Of a DNA stretch of 64,000 nucleotides, positions 26,196-35,440 are shown in pieces; the first letter of the stretch is position 1, and the number at the start of each line of letters is the position of its first letter. A model generated the notes under the pieces. It had not been told where the DNA came from. It made no database searches and worked only from the letters and a program-made list of their open reading frames with translations. Source of the DNA: Tenacibaculum mesophilum (GTDB lineage: Bacteria > Bacteroidota > Bacteroidia > Flavobacteriales > Flavobacteriaceae). The position numbers were made by a program, and so were the translations under genes. The stretch lies in the NCBI RefSeq assembly GCF_003867075.1, contig NZ_CP032544.1, positions 2,040,001 to 2,104,000 of the forward strand. Direction: 5' to 3'.

Positions 26196-27512
26196 CTATC
26201 CTCCAAAGTCATCAAAACGAATGTTTTCGTCATCAAGACCAAAATCTTCACCCATTTTTTGTACTGCTTTGTTCATTAATGGTGGCCCACAGAAATATAA
26301 TTCTAAATCCTCAGGACTTTCATGCTTAGATAAATATTGGTCTATTACAACTTGGTGAATAAACCCAACAAAACCGTCTCCGCTTTCATCGTTAATATCT
26401 TTTTTAACTTTCCAGTTATCTTCTTCTAATGGCTCAGATAATGCCAAGTAGAATTTAAAGTTTGGAAAGTCTTTTTCTAACGCTCTAAAGTAGTGAATGT
26501 AGAATAATTCTGCTTTAGAACGACCTCCATACCAGTATGTTACTTTTCTACCAGTCTTTAAAGTTCTAAATAAATGATAAATATGTGAACGCATTGGTGC
26601 CATACCAGCTCCACCACCTACATATAACATCTCTGCATCAGAGTCATTGATGAAGAATTCACCATAAGGTCCAGAAATAGTTACTTTATCTCCTGGCTTT
26701 TGATTAAAAATATACGAAGATGCCACCCCTGGATTTACATCCATCCATCCGCCTTTAGCACGATCGAAAGGAGGTGTTGCTACACGAACATTTAACATTA
26801 TTTCTCTTCCTTCTGCTGGATAAGAAGCCATAGAGTATGCTCTCTCTACAGTTTCTTCATTCTTCATTACTAATGGTCTTAGGTTAAATTTATCCCAATC
26901 AGCCTCAAATTTATCTGGTTCCCCTGGATGATCTTGTGGATGTGCAGAAATATCCATATCAGCATATTTTACTTCACATGGTGGTATTTCAATTTGAATA
27001 TACCCACCTGCTTTATAATCCATTTCTTCAGGAATCTCAACTACAAACTCCTTAATAAAGGTTGCCACGTTATAGTTTCTTACAACAGTTGCTTCCCATT
27101 TCTTAATTCCAAAAATTTCTTCTGGAATAGATATATCCATATCTTGCTTTACTTTTACCTGACATGCTAAACGGATACCATGTTGTAATTCTTTACGTGT
27201 AAAGTGTGGTGTTTCTGTAGGTAAAGCTTCTCCTCCACCTGAATTTACATGACACTCACATTGTACACAAGAACCACCACCACCACAAGCTGATGGTAAA
27301 AATATTTTTTCATTACCTAAGGTAGATAATAAAGTTCCTCCTGATGCTACTTCTATTGTTTTTTCACCATTGATTGTAATTTTTACAGGTCCAGATGGTG
27401 CCAATTTTTGCTTAACAAATAATAATAAAGCTACCAAAACTAAGATTACCGCTAAAAACGCTAATACTGTAATAGCAACTGTTCCTCCTGTGCTTACTTC
27501 TAAAAATACCAT
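26196..27512 (-). CDS. nqrF: Na+-translocating NADH:quinone reductase subunit F
   Basis: 438-residue entry subunit of the sodium pump: oxidises NADH with FAD and passes electrons to a [2Fe-2S] centre. N-terminal membrane helix (about 10-34), ferredoxin domain with Cys76, Cys82, Cys85 and Cys117 (CGGGGSCVQC...LACQ), FAD-binding RAYSMASYP and NADH-binding GGGAGMAPMRSHI. The C-terminal aromatic-containing YFCGPPLMNKAV...DDFGG tail is also standard. Last gene of the nqrABCDEF operon; its ATG overlaps the nqrE stop. Confidence 0.97.
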   Translation of the reverse strand: MVFLEVSTGGTVAITVLAFLAVILVLVALLLFVKQKLAPSGPVKITINGEKTIEVASGGTLLSTLGNEKIFLPSACGGGGSCVQCECHVNSGGGEALPTETPHFTRKELQHGIRLACQVKVKQDMDISIPEEIFGIKKWEATVVRNYNVATFIKEFVVEIPEEMDYKAGGYIQIEIPPCEVKYADMDISAHPQDHPGEPDKFEADWDKFNLRPLVMKNEETVERAYSMASYPAEGREIMLNVRVATPPFDRAKGGWMDVNPGVASSYIFNQKPGDKVTISGPYGEFFINDSDAEMLYVGGGAGMAPMRSHIYHLFRTLKTGRKVTYWYGGRSKAELFYIHYFRALEKDFPNFKFYLALSEPLEEDNWKVKKDINDESGDGFVGFIHQVVIDQYLSKHESPEDLELYFCGPPLMNKAVQKMGEDFGLDDENIRFDDFGG

Positions 27513-28270
27513 TATTCTGTAATTTCTTTAGTGTTATTAGCTAATTCTCCTGCCTTCTCTTCAGTCTTTTCAGTTTCCTCTACTACCTTTTCTTCAACTT
27601 CTTTCTTTTCAACCTTAACTTCAGCAGTTTCTTCTTTTTTACCTGCATCATCACCTCCAGTTAACATTCCACCGAAGCTCATAAACCCGATAGCCATTAA
27701 ACCTGTAATAATGAATGTAATTCCTAATCCTCTTAATGCTGGTGGCACAGAAGAGTATCTGATTTTTTCACGAATAGCAGCAATAGCTAAAATTGCTAAA
27801 AACCACCCGATTCCTGAACCAATACCATACGTAAATGATAAACCTAATGTTGGAATTTCACGAGATTGCATAAATAAAGATCCTCCTAAAATTGCACAGT
27901 TTACTGCAATTAATGGTAAGAAAATACCTAAAGAGTTATATAATGCTGGCGCAAATTTTTCAACTATAATTTCTACTAATTGTACCATGGTTGCAATTGT
28001 TGCAATAAACATGATAAATGACAAGAAACTTAAGTCATAATCTACATATTCCTCTCCCAACCACTTTAAAGCTCCAGGTTGTAATAGGTATTGATCTAAC
28101 AACCAGTTTACTGGTACTGTTACTGCTAATACAAAGATTACAGCGGCACCTAAACCTACGGCTGTTGATACTTTTTTAGATACTGCAAGGTATGAGCACA
28201 TTCCTAAGAATGTAGCAAATACCATGTTATCTATAAATATCGATTTGAAAAATAATTCTATATGTTCCAT
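27512..28270 (-). CDS. nqrE: Na+-translocating NADH:quinone reductase subunit E, with C-terminal extension
   Basis: Six-helix membrane subunit of the NQR sodium pump ([47 protein letters not shown]). The core ends around residue 204, the normal family length. A further 48 residues ([24 protein letters not shown] and on) form a Glu/Lys-rich tail with no membrane character that is not part of the standard subunit. The reading frame is intact, so this looks like a genuine extension, probably a cytoplasmic coiled segment. Stop overlaps the nqrF start. Confidence 0.94.
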   Translation of the reverse strand: MEHIELFFKSIFIDNMVFATFLGMCSYLAVSKKVSTAVGLGAAVIFVLAVTVPVNWLLDQYLLQPGALKWLGEEYVDYDLSFLSFIMFIATIATMVQLVEIIVEKFAPALYNSLGIFLPLIAVNCAILGGSLFMQSREIPTLGLSFTYGIGSGIGWFLAILAIAAIREKIRYSSVPPALRGLGITFIITGLMAIGFMSFGGMLTGGDDAGKKEETAEVKVEKKEVEEKVVEETEKTEEKAGELANNTKEITE

Positions 28271-28301
28271 TTTCTATATTTTTAATGAACACTAACTTAA
28301 G

Positions 28302-28946
28302 TTAGTCTTCTACTAATGCTTTATTTCTTGTACGTTGTACCCAAATAATAATACCCACAACAATTAATGCCATTGGTGATAATAACATAAATCCGTTGTT
28401 TTCGTATCCTAAAGCATACAATCCTGTTTTCTCGATAGGATCACCTAATACTTTAAATCCTAATAAAGTACCTGAACCTAATAACTCTCTAAAGAAACCT
28501 ACAATAATTAAGATTACTGCATATCCTAAGGCATTTCCTATTCCATCTAAAAACGATCTCCAAGGTCCGTTTCCTAAAGCAAAAGCCTCAAAACGTCCCA
28601 TAATAATACAGTTGGTAATAATTAACCCAATAAAAACCGATAAGGTTTTACTTAAATCGTATGCAAATGCTTTTAACACTTGGTCTACGATAATTACTAA
28701 GGTTGCTACTACGATTAACTGTACAATAATTCTAATTTTTGATGGAATAATATTTCTCATTAACGAGATTACTACATTCCCTACTCCTAATACAAATAAT
28801 ACCGATATAGACATTACAATAGAAGCTTTTAACTCTGCTGTAATTGCTAATGCAGAACAAATTCCTAATACCTGAATTGTAATTGGGTTATTATCTGCTA
28901 ATGGATCAGTAATTAACGCTGCGTCTTTTTTTGATAAAAGTCCCAT
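28302..28946 (-). CDS. nqrD: Na+-translocating NADH:quinone reductase subunit D
   Basis: 214-residue six-helix membrane subunit, homologous to NqrE in inverted topology. Landmarks: LGICSALAITAELKASIVMSISVLFVLGVGNVVISLMRN, then GLIITNCIIMGRFEAFALGNGPWRSFLDG and GFFRELLGSGTLLGF. With NqrE it holds the membrane iron site and contributes to sodium passage. Two bases from nqrC and 31 bases from nqrE. Confidence 0.96.
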   Translation of the reverse strand: MGLLSKKDAALITDPLADNNPITIQVLGICSALAITAELKASIVMSISVLFVLGVGNVVISLMRNIIPSKIRIIVQLIVVATLVIIVDQVLKAFAYDLSKTLSVFIGLIITNCIIMGRFEAFALGNGPWRSFLDGIGNALGYAVILIIVGFFRELLGSGTLLGFKVLGDPIEKTGLYALGYENNGFMLLSPMALIVVGIIIWVQRTRNKALVED

Positions 28947-28948
28947 AT

Positions 28949-29689
28949 TTATTTTAATGTTTTAAAGTAAGGTACGTATAAACCTAATTCAGATTTAATC
29001 ATTGCAGCTACTCCGTCTCCAGTAATAGTTGCTCCTGCAATTGCATCTACCTCGTTATCATTTTTATCTTCATTCTTTGGATCATTGTTCGATTTAGAAA
29101 CTGCAATTCCTTTAAAAGAACCATTGCTCATTAAATCTTCTCCAATAAAATCGTCCATAAAGTAACGTTGCTTAATGTTAGCCCCTAAACCTGGTGTTTC
29201 TCCTTTATGATCGAAGAAAACTCCTTGAACTACCATGTTTTTATCCATTGCAACATATCCCCAAATAGCATCCCAAAGACCTTTACCTCTAATTGGAGCG
29301 ATATAGAAAGTTTTTCCTTCCTTTTCACCTACAAATAATGGTAATTTTCTTGTTTTTCCTTCTTTAGCTGCTGTTTGTTGCTTTTTTACATCAATTAAAT
29401 ACGCTTTAGAATCTTCAGAAGCATTATCTCCTTCAATTACTAATTGTTTTTTTATGTATTTAGCAAACTCGTCTGCTACTTTATCTTTTGAAACAAACTC
29501 TACACTTGTTTCATCGTTTTCATTTACACCCATTGCATACAAAATATTTTGCTGCTTCTCGATACGTTTGTTAGCATCGATTGTTGGGCGAAGTGATGAC
29601 GCTGTAAAAGCTAACAACGCACCCACTACTAGTACCATTCCTATTGCGAATGCTACCGTATATACATTACTATCTGTCTTCTTACTCAT
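28949..29689 (-). CDS. nqrC: Na+-translocating NADH:quinone reductase subunit C
   Basis: 246-residue subunit with one N-terminal membrane helix (VAFAIGMVLVVGALLAFTASSL) and a large periplasmic FMN domain. The flavinylation motif DAIAGATITGDGV is present near the C-terminus, where the second Thr of the GATIT stretch carries FMN through a phosphoester bond, added by ApbE (not in this window). Spaced two bases from both neighbours. Confidence 0.96.
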   Translation of the reverse strand: MSKKTDSNVYTVAFAIGMVLVVGALLAFTASSLRPTIDANKRIEKQQNILYAMGVNENDETSVEFVSKDKVADEFAKYIKKQLVIEGDNASEDSKAYLIDVKKQQTAAKEGKTRKLPLFVGEKEGKTFYIAPIRGKGLWDAIWGYVAMDKNMVVQGVFFDHKGETPGLGANIKQRYFMDDFIGEDLMSNGSFKGIAVSKSNNDPKNEDKNDNEVDAIAGATITGDGVAAMIKSELGLYVPYFKTLK

Positions 29690-29691
29690 AA

Positions 29692-30897
29692 TTAGGCAGT
29701 TTTAGCTTTTAAACGTTTTAATCTTCTTTTTACATTACCTTGAACTACGTAATGATCAATAGTTGGAGCAAATACATTCATTAATAAGATTGCTAACATT
29801 ACTCCTTCTGGATATGCAGGGTTGAATACACGAATCATAATTGAAATAAAACCAATTAAGAATCCATAAATCCATTTTCCTTTGTTAGTTTGTGATGCTG
29901 TTACTGGATCAGTTGCCATGTATACAGCACCAAACGCAAAACCTCCAATTAATAAATGCTTCCAAAAATCTAAACTCATTAATCCGTAAAACTTGCTTGT
30001 TTCACCAATCCATCCCATATCAACTACTTGATTGAAGATGAATCCCATTACTAAAGCTCCAATAACTGCAGATAACATAATTCTCCAGCTTCCAATCTTT
30101 GTAAAGATTAAGAATAAAGCTCCTAATAAAATTAATAATGTTGAAGTTTCTCCTACAGAACCTGGAATAAACCCAAAGAACATATCAGAAACTGAATAGT
30201 TTAATGGTTGTGATTGTGCCAAACTTCCTAAAATTGTTTCTCCTGAAATGGCATCAGCTGTTCCGGCAGCTTCTACTGCTCCTTGAACCCATACTTTATC
30301 TCCAGACATCCATGTTGGGTATGCGAAGAATAAGAATGCACGAATAGTTAAGGCAGGGTTTAAGATGTTCATTCCTGTACCTCCAAATACTTCTTTACCA
30401 ATTATAACTCCAAATGCTACTGCTACTGCTAGCATCCATAATGGTAAATCTACTGGTACAATTAATGGAACTAACATTCCTGTTACCAAGTACCCCTCTT
30501 CTATCTCATGCCCTTTGATTATACAAAAAACAAACTCTATTGCTAAACCAACCGCATATGAAACAATTACTAATGGTAATATTTTAACCAAACCTATTAG
30601 AAAGTTACTCATATTCCAAAACTCTCCAGAAAAGAAACCTGTTGCATTTGAAACGGCTTCTATTTGAAGATTATGCTGATACCCTGCATTGAACATACCA
30701 AAAAGCAAACATGGTATTAATGCCATAATTACCGTATTCATGGTACGTTTTAAGTCATCTGCTGCCTTAATATGAGTTCCGCCGTGCGTTACCTCTTTTG
30801 GCATATAAAGAAAAGTATGAAATCCACTAAATAAGGGAAACCACTTTTTTTCTTTATGTTCTTCTCTAAAATTATCTAATTTTTGTTTTAAGCCCAT
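29692..30897 (-). CDS. nqrB: Na+-translocating NADH:quinone reductase subunit B
   Basis: 401-residue membrane subunit that binds covalent FMN and riboflavin and forms the sodium channel and quinone site. Typical blocks: FHTFLYMPKEVTHGGTHIKAADDLKRTMNTV, GKEVFGGTGMNILNPALTIRAFLFFAYP and AFGAVYMATDPVTASQTNKGKWIYG. The likely flavinylation Thr is in DAISGETIL, a variant of the usual SGAT motif with Glu for Ala. Two bases before nqrC. Confidence 0.96.
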   Translation of the reverse strand: MGLKQKLDNFREEHKEKKWFPLFSGFHTFLYMPKEVTHGGTHIKAADDLKRTMNTVIMALIPCLLFGMFNAGYQHNLQIEAVSNATGFFSGEFWNMSNFLIGLVKILPLVIVSYAVGLAIEFVFCIIKGHEIEEGYLVTGMLVPLIVPVDLPLWMLAVAVAFGVIIGKEVFGGTGMNILNPALTIRAFLFFAYPTWMSGDKVWVQGAVEAAGTADAISGETILGSLAQSQPLNYSVSDMFFGFIPGSVGETSTLLILLGALFLIFTKIGSWRIMLSAVIGALVMGFIFNQVVDMGWIGETSKFYGLMSLDFWKHLLIGGFAFGAVYMATDPVTASQTNKGKWIYGFLIGFISIMIRVFNPAYPEGVMLAILLMNVFAPTIDHYVVQGNVKRRLKRLKAKTA

Positions 30898-30900
30898 ATC

Positions 30901-32253
30901 TTATCCTAATTCTTCTCTCATTAAATCTAATCCTTCTCGAATTATTTTTTGGTGAGGTTGTTTCGATACACAAATAAATTCTGTTAATGCAAAATCTTCT
31001 GGTGCAATTTCGTAAGCCCCTAATCCTTCCATTTCGTCCAGATCTTTATACATACAAGCTTTTAATAATTGCATCGGATAGATGTCTAACGGAAAAATTT
31101 CTTCATAAGAGCCTGTTACTACAAATGCTCTGTGTTCTCCGTTAGTATTTGTATTTAAGTCATATTTTTTCTTTGGGTTTAACCAAGAAAAAGTTAATGC
31201 TCTAGAAGTAGATATTTTGTTAAAAACTGGTTTATTCCATCCAAAAAACTCATAATCATCTCCTTCTGGGATAGCTGTAATTAAGTTATCGTAGTATCCT
31301 AAGAAACCATCTTCTTTAACTTCTAAACCACTTAAAACATTTCCACTAATTACACGAGCATTATCAGCCTCTAAATTTCCTTTAACAACATCAGCTATTT
31401 GTGCCCCTGCTTTTGCAGTTACATACTGTGGTTTGTTAAATTTAGAACCTGCTAAGGCAACAGTACGAGTAATATTTAACTTCCCTGTTAATAATAGCTC
31501 ACCTATTACTACTAGGTCTTGAGGCGTAACTACCCACACAACTTCTCCTTTATTAATAGGATCAATTTGTGCTATTTGTGTACTTACATTTCCTACCGGG
31601 TGTGGACCTGAAACTTTATGTAGTTCAACTCCTTTCACATCTTTAAATGGTGATAGTGTTGAGTTTTTACCTACAGAAACATGTACTTTACCTGCTGTTA
31701 ACTTTGTTAACGCTGTTAAAGCTGCTTGTAATTCTGCTTCTTTGCCTTTTAACGCATAATCATAATCAGCTGCTAAAGGCGCACTTGCATAGGCAGATAC
31801 AAAAATTGCTTTTGGTGCTTGATTAGGATTTGCAACTACGTCATACGGACGTTGTTTTATAAACGGCCAACAGCCTGAAGCAAACAAGTGGTTTTTCACC
31901 TCTTCTCCAGACATTGTGTCTACATCTTTTTTACCAAAATCTTTGTATTCCTGCTGTGCATCAGCAGTGATTTTAATTGCTAAAACTTTTCTTCGTGCTC
32001 CACGAACGATTTCTGTAACTTTACCGCTAACAGGACTAGAAAATAAAACACGCTCGTCACTTTTTGAATAAAAAAGTGCTTCTCCTGCTTTTACTTCTGT
32101 ACCTTCTTTTGCTAAAATTTTAGGAATAACGCCGTGAAAATCATCTGGCTTTACTGCAAACAAACTACCTAATTGAAGTTCAGTAGTTATCTGTTCTGCC
32201 TCGCCAACTAGCTTGATATCCAAGCCCTTCTTAATACGGATGTCTTTTGACAT
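30901..32253 (-). CDS. nqrA: Na+-translocating NADH:quinone reductase subunit A
   Basis: 450-residue cytoplasmic subunit that binds ubiquinone/menaquinone near NqrB. First gene of the operon. Landmarks: IRIKKGLDIKLVGEAEQ at the N-terminus, FHGVIPKILAKEGTEVKAGEALFYSK (a biotinyl-like domain), FSSPVSGKVTEIVRGARRKVL, SGPHPVGNVSTQIAQIDPINKGEVVW and the C-terminal ACMYKDLDEMEGLGAYEIAPEDFALTEF. Full length. A TAnnTTTG promoter element lies 35 bases upstream. Confidence 0.96.
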   Translation of the reverse strand: MSKDIRIKKGLDIKLVGEAEQITTELQLGSLFAVKPDDFHGVIPKILAKEGTEVKAGEALFYSKSDERVLFSSPVSGKVTEIVRGARRKVLAIKITADAQQEYKDFGKKDVDTMSGEEVKNHLFASGCWPFIKQRPYDVVANPNQAPKAIFVSAYASAPLAADYDYALKGKEAELQAALTALTKLTAGKVHVSVGKNSTLSPFKDVKGVELHKVSGPHPVGNVSTQIAQIDPINKGEVVWVVTPQDLVVIGELLLTGKLNITRTVALAGSKFNKPQYVTAKAGAQIADVVKGNLEADNARVISGNVLSGLEVKEDGFLGYYDNLITAIPEGDDYEFFGWNKPVFNKISTSRALTFSWLNPKKKYDLNTNTNGEHRAFVVTGSYEEIFPLDIYPMQLLKACMYKDLDEMEGLGAYEIAPEDFALTEFICVSKQPHQKIIREGLDLMREELG

Positions 32254-32287
32254 AGGAACTGATTAATTTGATTTTCTTAAAAACACG

Positions 32288-32295
32288 CAAATTTA
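32288..32295 (-). promoter_or_regulatory. -7 box for the nqr operon
   Basis: Minus strand reads TAAATTTG, matching TAnnTTTG, 35 bases before the nqrA ATG. Confidence 0.5.
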
Positions 32296-32411
32296 AAAAT
32301 TTTGCATCCCTTTGCAGAACAAAACCTTTCTTATCTTTAAAAAACAACATTATTTATACTTATTCTAAATTAGCTCTTACTTTTTTAAGCTTCTTATTGT
32401 AGAACAAACAG

Positions 32412-33542
32412 TCATCGTGGTACTTCTGGAATCTCCATTTTGTACTTTGTTCCATTTAAAGCTTTTAGAAAAGCTACTAAGTCATTAATTTCTTCATCGG
32501 TTAAGTTTAAAGGTTTCATTAACGGGTCTACCACTGGAAACAATGAGTCTTTCTTTTTTTCTTCAAAAGATGGGTTTAACATCTGCATACCACTGTTATA
32601 CATGTTTACCACTCCTGTTAAGTTATCAAAAAAACCATTGTGCATCCATGGTCTTGTATTAAGTAGATCTCTTAAAGAAGGGGTTAAAAATTTTCCAACA
32701 TCTTCACTATTCTTCGTAACATTATAACGTCCTAGATCTTCTTGTTCTCTCTTGTAATATGTTAATCCTATATTATGAAATTTTTGATCTGTAAAAAATT
32801 GCCCATGATGACAATTCATACATCTTGCTTTTGTTCTAAAAAGATGTAACCCTTTAATTTCAGAATCTGTTAATGCTTTGTAACTTCCTTTCATAAATCT
32901 ATCTACCTTACTAGGTTGACTTTTTATAGTTCTCTCAAAAGCTGCAATTGCACTTAAAACCTGCTCTATTGTTATATTTTCTTTTTTATAAACCTTTTTA
33001 AAAAGCTCTTCATATCTTTTTACTTTTTGAAGCTTACCAGGTAGTTCATCAATATTCATATTCATTTCATTATGAGCTGTTATAGGCCCCAGTGCTTGAT
33101 TTTCTAAAGAAGCTACTCTACCATCCCAAAAAAAGATTTTTTTTGATGCTACATTTAAAATTGTAGGTGCATTTCTAGAGCTTTGTAAATGATTATGACC
33201 CGTAGATTTTTCGGTATGAGTTGCCCATCCCATTTCTGGATGATGACAAGAACTACATGATATTTGATTTGAGGACGATAATTTGGGATCAAAAAAAAGT
33301 AGTTTACCTAGCGTAACTTCTGGCTTTTTTATGTCTTCGAAATAATTGTAATTTATTTCTATGGGTTTCATTTCTTGCCACTCAACCCCCTCGTCAATGA
33401 TTGGTTTTGGCCATTTTGAAATTGGTTTTTTATATAAGTCAACTATGGAATAACCTTGGTTTAATTTTTCTTCTTGTGAATTATGTTGCTTGCATGAATA
33501 CAACACAAGGATAAGAATAAGGTATTGTAAAAATCGTGTCAT
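32412..33542 (-). CDS. Di-haem cytochrome c peroxidase/MauG-family lipoprotein
   Basis: 376 residues. N-terminal lipobox YSC (Cys16), so membrane anchored in the periplasm. Two haem c sites: CSSCH (in SSNQISCSSCHHPEMGW) and CMNCH (in KARCMNCHHGQFF). The C-terminal domain has PSLRDLLNTRPWMHNGFF, typical of the family. It would reduce peroxide or oxidise a protein partner. It follows the DUF6850-like fragment by 31 bases on the minus strand. I recall an operon TonB receptor - DUF4876 - DUF6850 - peroxidase in flavobacteria; only the last two parts remain here. Confidence 0.9.
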   Translation of the reverse strand: MTRFLQYLILILVLYSCKQHNSQEEKLNQGYSIVDLYKKPISKWPKPIIDEGVEWQEMKPIEINYNYFEDIKKPEVTLGKLLFFDPKLSSSNQISCSSCHHPEMGWATHTEKSTGHNHLQSSRNAPTILNVASKKIFFWDGRVASLENQALGPITAHNEMNMNIDELPGKLQKVKRYEELFKKVYKKENITIEQVLSAIAAFERTIKSQPSKVDRFMKGSYKALTDSEIKGLHLFRTKARCMNCHHGQFFTDQKFHNIGLTYYKREQEDLGRYNVTKNSEDVGKFLTPSLRDLLNTRPWMHNGFFDNLTGVVNMYNSGMQMLNPSFEEKKKDSLFPVVDPLMKPLNLTDEEINDLVAFLKALNGTKYKMEIPEVPR

Positions 33543-33573
33543 TTTTTGTTGCGAAAGAAAATAAAAGGAGCAT

Positions 33574-34794
33574 TTAAAAACTTACTCCTGTTGATATTGT
33601 ATATAAATTATTTATTGCAGTGTTAACTAGAGCTGTTTCTGTATTAATTCCAACGAAAACATTAATTTTTTCCGCTACACTATAATCTAGCTTAAGTTTT
33701 ACTCCTGAATTAATATAATTAGAGTTTAGCAATTCATTATTTTGATGAAGCATGTTTGATATGGAAACTTGATTATCGTTTCTTAACAAAGATTTCCCTT
33801 TTAAAACAGCTTTATAATTAAAGTTTACTACTGCAGAAAACAATATTTTCTCATTAACACTTGTTGTATATCTAGAGACAAATCCGACATTAAGATTATC
33901 AACATACTGGTAACTTCTAATTAAAAAATAGTCTTCTTTGTATTTTTGATAGTTAATATATGGAGAGAAGTACATAAAATACTTTTCAGCGTCTTTATAG
34001 TAAAGTGTACTTAATTGATAAGTAGTGTTATTTAGTTTGTAATTTTCGTTTTGACCTATAATTTTGAGTGTTGATCCAGTTCTTGAAGAAAGAATAGACT
34101 CTAATCCTTTTTTTTCTTGAACCTGATACATTAGTTTAACCCCAAAAGTTTGCCCTTTTTTCGTAAACAATTTTACCAAAGAAGCGTTTATATCGTTATT
34201 TTTTAAGCTAGACAACTCTGTAGATACTGCTTCACTTAAAAATTTACTTATTTTCAATTGTTTTGTGTTTACATACAGCCATAAATCATTATTTTTTATT
34301 GGCTGTAACTGCATTCCTAAATTAAATCCACTACCATCATAAAAAACACTTTTATAAGTTCCTCTTACAATATCATTAAAATATCCTAAGCCATTTAAAT
34401 GATAAATCTCGGGTACTGAAATTTGATTAAAAAAACGAATATCATTGGATTGTGTATATTTCTGAAAACCTGCATGAAGCCCTAAGTTAACCCCAAAAAG
34501 ATCTTTAAAATATACTCCTGATTTTATTTGAAAATTTGAACTTACGTCTTTTACTCTTGGATCTCTACTTCTACTAGCTAAGTTTGCTTTGTATTGTAAC
34601 TGCGCTCCAAAATCTATTTTTTTAGTCGTTTTTGCATACCCTCCTAAAAAGTGATAACGCTCGTTACTTAAGCTTCCTCCTACCGAATCTGCTGTAATGT
34701 ATGGATAAATTAAATCATAATCGATAGCTTCATTCCATCGAATACTTTTTTGATTGATGTTTTTATACCCTGCTACCCCATAACTTATGAACAC
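33574..34794 (-). pseudogene. DUF6850-like outer-membrane protein, 5' end missing
   Basis: An intact frame of 406 codons encodes a beta-rich barrel-like protein ending in an outer-membrane-type TISTGVSF. It has no signal peptide: it begins mid-domain (ISYGVAGYKNINQKSIRWNEAIDYDLIYPY), and the only start is a GTG directly behind an in-frame TAG at 34798-34800. Upstream sequence is the terminator hairpin of another gene. The RWNE..DYDLIYPY and SVGGSL segments match my memory of the interior of DUF6850 proteins, which are about 80-110 residues longer. It is therefore probably a deletion-truncated gene, though the GTG start could still give a cytosolic product. Confidence 0.7.
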
Positions 34795-34806
34795 TATCTA
34801 CAAAAT

Positions 34807-34846
34807 AAAAAGGCTGATTGTCTTTAACAAGACAATCAGCCTTTTT
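34807..34846 (-). terminator. Terminator of the small lipoprotein gene
   Basis: Perfect 16-bp stem AAAAAGGCTGATTGTC / GACAATCAGCCTTTTT, 18 bases past the stop at 34865 and only 13 bases before the truncated DUF6850-like frame. Confidence 0.9.
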
Positions 34847-34864
34847 AAAAATAAGTAATAAGTT

Positions 34865-35269
34865 TTAATTGGCACATACCGACTTAGTAACAATCCACGC
34901 AGAACCAGTAGGGGAACACTTCTGAACCAACTTAGCTAATCCACAAGGAAGCTCAGTAACATTCACATAATCTTGAATTATATCTATAGTATAACCATTC
35001 ATAGTAAAGAAATCCGCATCTCCAGGGAGAGTATATAGATTAAAAGGATAACCTATGTATCGATTCCAACATTGAATTTCTGCTGGCAGTACTTCTTGTG
35101 AAATCAGAGGATTAATTGAAATATCACAACCACAATCCTCTGATGATTTACCTTCCACTTTAACTACTTCTTCTTTTTGTTTCAGCAACACATCGTCTTC
35201 TATATTGTCTTGACAAGAAAGCACAGCAAGCAATAGCAATAAAAATGGTAAAACTTTAAAGTTTTTCAT
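34865..35269 (-). CDS. Cysteine-containing small lipoprotein, unknown function
   Basis: 134 residues with a lipobox VLSC (Cys19). The mature part starts with an acidic linker (EDDVLLKQKEEVVKVEGKSSEDC), followed by a Cys-rich domain with CGC, CW, PCG, KCSP and a final VCAN. Six cysteines in the exported part suggest disulfides. No family recognised. Has its own terminator and a divergent neighbour (T9SS plug-domain gene), so it is likely monocistronic. Confidence 0.7.
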   Translation of the reverse strand: MKNFKVLPFLLLLLAVLSCQDNIEDDVLLKQKEEVVKVEGKSSEDCGCDISINPLISQEVLPAEIQCWNRYIGYPFNLYTLPGDADFFTMNGYTIDIIQDYVNVTELPCGLAKLVQKCSPTGSAWIVTKSVCAN

Positions 35270-35440
35270 AATTTCCTAAATTAAGTTATAAGTATGGTTA
35301 TTTTTTTTGGTTAAATTAGGGTGTAAAACTACAAATAATATTTATTCAATCTAAATAAAAAGTAAGTAAATTAATGTTTTATATATTCGTAGTTTTACAA
35401 ACTGAATCTTCACGTTTTTTAACGTATTAAGGCTTTATAA

